Assembly (NCBI GenBank): GCA_004356335.1 | Contig: SMXP01000041.1 | Coordinates: 1-9,073, forward strand | Source: Alphaproteobacteria bacterium | GTDB lineage: Bacteria > Pseudomonadota > Alphaproteobacteria > SMXP01 | DNA: 9,073 bases | Direction of reading: 5' to 3' | Translations under genes and position numbers: made by a program | In this document: one piece after another, positions 6,617 to 9,073 of the stretch | How the letters are laid out: each line of letters opens with the position of its first letter | How positions within the stretch are numbered: position 1 is the first letter of the stretch | The notes under the pieces: model-generated | Told to the model about the DNA's origin: nothing | The model's input: the letters and a program-made list of their open reading frames with translations, nothing else | The model's database searches: none

Positions 6617-6695
6617 GCCAACCCAATGACGCCAGGTAAAAATGAGCGGAAACCCGACGAAATTGAGAGTGGATAGAATTTCCGATAGGAACAAG

Positions 6696-6749
6696 CTAAA
6701 GTGTTTCCAGGAAAAGTGGGTACCGGTTTTCCGTCCGGAAACACTCTAG
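6696..6749. repeat. Palindromic intergenic repeat (Rhizobiales mosaic-element type)
   Basis: Arms CTAAAGTGTTTCC (6696-6708) and GGAAACACTCTAG (6737-6749) pair at 12 of 13 positions. Inside them GGAAAA (6710-6715) pairs with TTTTCC (6727-6732) around GTGGGTACCGG. From memory this is the widespread palindromic element found between genes in Hyphomicrobiales (RIME-like). It can fold into a long hairpin, and its position after phoD and before the molybdoenzyme gene could slow or end transcription. No other full copy is in this window. Confidence 0.7.
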
Positions 6750-6806
6750 AACATGATCTTTCGCCGGGAGACCCTTTCTTGAGTTTGAAGGATCGGAGAG
6801 TGAAAA

Positions 6807-9059
6807 TTGACGTCATCTCTGTTTACACGCCGCGGCGTTATCGTTTCCGGATTGGTGGTCGGCGGTGGTCTAGCGGTCGGTTATTTCACGCGCGCAAACA
6901 GAGGCAACGTTGAGCAAAACTTCTCCTTTAATGCTTGGATTAAAATTGCGCCCGACGATATTGTCACTTTTTCTGTCCATCGCGCAGAGATGGGCCAAGG
7001 GGTGACGACGTCGTTGCCGATGATGCTGGCGGAAGAACTGGATGCGGACTGGTCCAAAGTGCGATACGAGTTCTCCGGCGTAAATAAAGAATATTACAAT
7101 TTTGGCATGCTTCCCGGTGGCGGCCGGCCCTTCGGACCCATCGAAAACGACCCGCAAGCCGCAGCTCGCACGGAAGCCTTGCGTCAAATATTTCGCAAAC
7201 AGGGCCTGTCGATCACAGTTCGCTCCTCAAGCATTATCGATGCCCACGATACCTTAAGGCCAGCAGGGGCGGCTGTGCGGGCCATGTTGATAGGGGCTGC
7301 GGCCAAGAAATGGGGCGTTGCCGATGAGAGCCTGACCACCGATAAAGGCTGGGTCATGGACGGATCCGGCGACCGCCGTGCCTCGTATGGCGAGCTGGCC
7401 GATGCGGCGGCAAACGAGACCCCGCCGTCAGATCCGCCATTGAAGGACCCCAAGAACTACCGAATTGTAGGAACCAATGTGCCACGCCTAGACAGCCCGG
7501 CAAAAGTCAACGGATCGGCTCAGTTCGGCATAGATGTCACTCTGCCCGACATGCTTTACGCCAGCGTCAAACAAAGTCCCGTTTTTGGCGCCAAAGTGAA
7601 AAATTATAACGCACAGGAAGTGGCGGCCCTTCCTGGGGTGGAAGCGGTTATAGCCGTTGGCGACGACACGGTGGCGGTCATCGCCAATAGCACGTGGCGA
7701 GCCATGAAGGCAATTGAACAGCTCGACATCACATATATCGATGGCCCGACGGATCCCATGGATAGCGCCACCTTATTTGAGAAATATGTTCAGGCGTTAG
7801 ATGATCCCGATCCCGTTGTGTTTGCAGAGGAAGGCGATGTGGACGCGGCGTTTTCCGATGCCGAGACGGTTGTGGACGCGGTTTACGATCTTCCTTTCCT
7901 CGCCCACTTCTGTATGGAGCCGATGAATTGTACGGCGCTGGTGAACAACACTAAAGTGGAAGTTTGGGCCCCCACGCAATCAAATACCCTCACCCAACAA
8001 ATAGCCTCTAAGACGGCGGGTGTGCCTGAAGATAACGTAACGGTGCACACCACCTTCTTGGGCGGCGGTTTTGGCCGGCGCGCGGAAGCCGATTTTGTGC
8101 GGCACGCTGTGACGGCGGCGATGGCCGTACCCGGCCGACCGGTCAAACTTACCTGGTCGCGGGAACAAGACGTACAACATGATACGTACCGGCCTGCAGC
8201 GGTGAGCCGGTTCCGGGCGGGGCTGGATGGCGCGGGCAATATCATCGCGTTCACCAATACGATGGTGAGCCAATCCATCTTAGCCAGTTCGTTTAAACGT
8301 TCGCCTAATTCGCGCGGCGGCGATGCGAGAAGAGACCGCGACGTTACTTTGGGCGTCATCAATCTAAAATACGACCTACCCAACACTCGCATTGCCTATG
8401 TTCCATGGACGTCGGACGTGCCCGTGGGATATTGGCGGAGCGTCAACAACTCTGTTAACTGTTTTTTTGCCGAGAGCTTCATTGATGAATTGGCCCATGC
8501 GTCCAATGCCGACCCGTTAGATTATCGTCGCGGTCTGCTTAAAAGCGAGCCTCGGATGGTAAAGATATTGGACGAGCTTGCCGACAAGTCACAGTGGCAT
8601 CGGCCGCTTGGTCCCGGCCGGGGCCGGGGCATGGCTTTCAGTGATAACCACGGCACGACTTTGGCCGAGGTTGTCGAAATATCCCTGAACGACAATAACG
8701 AACTCACCATAGATCGTGTGGTCTGCGTCATCGATTGTGGGATTGTGGTCCATCCCGATATCGTCATCGCACAAGTCGAGGGAAGCATCATCGAGGGTCT
8801 TGGAGCGGCGTTGTATGGCGAGATCACGCTGACGCAAGGACGCGTCGACCAAAGCAATTTTCATGACTATGGCTTCATGTCTTTGGCCCAATCGCCAAAA
8901 ATCGAAGTATATTTGCTGCCGCAAGGCAAGCGACCCGGCGGCGTCGGCGAGCCGGCGGTTCCTCCGGCAGCCCCTGCACTGACAAATGCGATCTTCGATG
9001 CCACGGGCAAGCGCATTCGCTCTTTACCCATAAAGAAGCATGACTTCTTGATTATATGA
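6807..9059 (+). CDS. Xanthine dehydrogenase family molybdopterin-binding subunit (isoquinoline 1-oxidoreductase beta-like), Tat-exported
   Basis: The large catalytic subunit (750 residues) of a molybdenum hydroxylase that oxidizes N-heterocycles or aldehydes. The leader MTSSLFTRRGVIVSGLVVGG has twin arginines at 8-9 before a hydrophobic stretch, a Tat signal as in periplasmic IorB-type subunits. NAWIKIAPDDIVTFSVHRAEMGQG (about 43-66) opens the first molybdopterin region; RLDSPAKVNGSAQFGIDV begins the a/b hammerhead-like domain near 225; FLGGGFGRR (419-425 for GGGFGRR) is the cofactor-binding glycine motif; and GGVGEPAVPPAAPALTNA contains Glu715, equivalent to the catalytic Glu of this superfamily. 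Length is normal for IorB. The start is TTG at 6807, because a stop lies just upstream in frame (6801-6803) and GGAGAG (6795-6800) is six bases away. The partner 2Fe-2S subunit is not upstream and may lie beyond 9073. Substrate cannot be told from sequence. Confidence 0.9.
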   Translation: MTSSLFTRRGVIVSGLVVGGGLAVGYFTRANRGNVEQNFSFNAWIKIAPDDIVTFSVHRAEMGQGVTTSLPMMLAEELDADWSKVRYEFSGVNKEYYNFGMLPGGGRPFGPIENDPQAAARTEALRQIFRKQGLSITVRSSSIIDAHDTLRPAGAAVRAMLIGAAAKKWGVADESLTTDKGWVMDGSGDRRASYGELADAAANETPPSDPPLKDPKNYRIVGTNVPRLDSPAKVNGSAQFGIDVTLPDMLYASVKQSPVFGAKVKNYNAQEVAALPGVEAVIAVGDDTVAVIANSTWRAMKAIEQLDITYIDGPTDPMDSATLFEKYVQALDDPDPVVFAEEGDVDAAFSDAETVVDAVYDLPFLAHFCMEPMNCTALVNNTKVEVWAPTQSNTLTQQIASKTAGVPEDNVTVHTTFLGGGFGRRAEADFVRHAVTAAMAVPGRPVKLTWSREQDVQHDTYRPAAVSRFRAGLDGAGNIIAFTNTMVSQSILASSFKRSPNSRGGDARRDRDVTLGVINLKYDLPNTRIAYVPWTSDVPVGYWRSVNNSVNCFFAESFIDELAHASNADPLDYRRGLLKSEPRMVKILDELADKSQWHRPLGPGRGRGMAFSDNHGTTLAEVVEISLNDNNELTIDRVVCVIDCGIVVHPDIVIAQVEGSIIEGLGAALYGEITLTQGRVDQSNFHDYGFMSLAQSPKIEVYLLPQGKRPGGVGEPAVPPAAPALTNAIFDATGKRIRSLPIKKHDFLII

Positions 9060-9073
9060 CGCGCGATCGGCAA

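Overview
The window looks like a chromosomal segment of an alphaproteobacterium, probably of the Hyphomicrobiales (Rhizobiales). The main support is a palindromic intergenic repeat at 6696-6749, whose AAGTGTTTCC / GGAAACACT arms and ACCGGTTTTCC core resemble the mosaic elements scattered between genes in that order. The protein styles agree: an Amt with a C-terminal YPEFG tail and an isoquinoline 1-oxidoreductase-type molybdoenzyme. I cannot name a genus.

Layout. Positions 1-60 may hold the last codons of an unidentified gene. A SAM-dependent methyltransferase (303-935, +) follows, with the first 22 codons of a universal stress protein immediately behind it (955-1023, +); that gene is cut short. 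Convergent to these is a minus-strand pair, 3240-2179 then 2128-1070, encoding two diverged tandem copies of an exported protein with class II (CbiX/SirB-like) chelatase motifs. Upstream of the pair on the minus strand is a shortened ammonium transporter (4192-3587), in which a signal peptide is joined directly to the C-terminal half of Amt. A regulatory region of about 530 bases separates it from a divergent PhoD-type phosphatase with a Tat/lipoprotein leader (4730-6616, +). After the palindromic repeat comes a Tat-exported molybdopterin-binding subunit of the xanthine dehydrogenase superfamily (6807-9059, +).

How the genes fit together. Every complete gene from 1070 to 9059 encodes a protein predicted to be exported or membrane-bound, with nutrient and metal themes: ammonium, phosphate, tetrapyrrole or metal, and an oxidized substrate. 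No single pathway links them. Two signals stand out. First, the half-size Amt still has what looks like a complete nitrogen-control promoter: a sigma-54 element at 4253-4269 with correct GG-N10-GC spacing, and a 17-bp NtrC-type dyad about 150 bp upstream, with a weaker second site three helical turns away. Second, the tandem exported chelatase-like proteins keep the expected His residues but are directed to a compartment where their usual substrate is not made.

Signs of gene decay (Usp stub, half Amt) and a mobile-type palindromic repeat suggest a region that has been rearranged. I found no tRNA, rRNA, CRISPR array, transposase or integrase.
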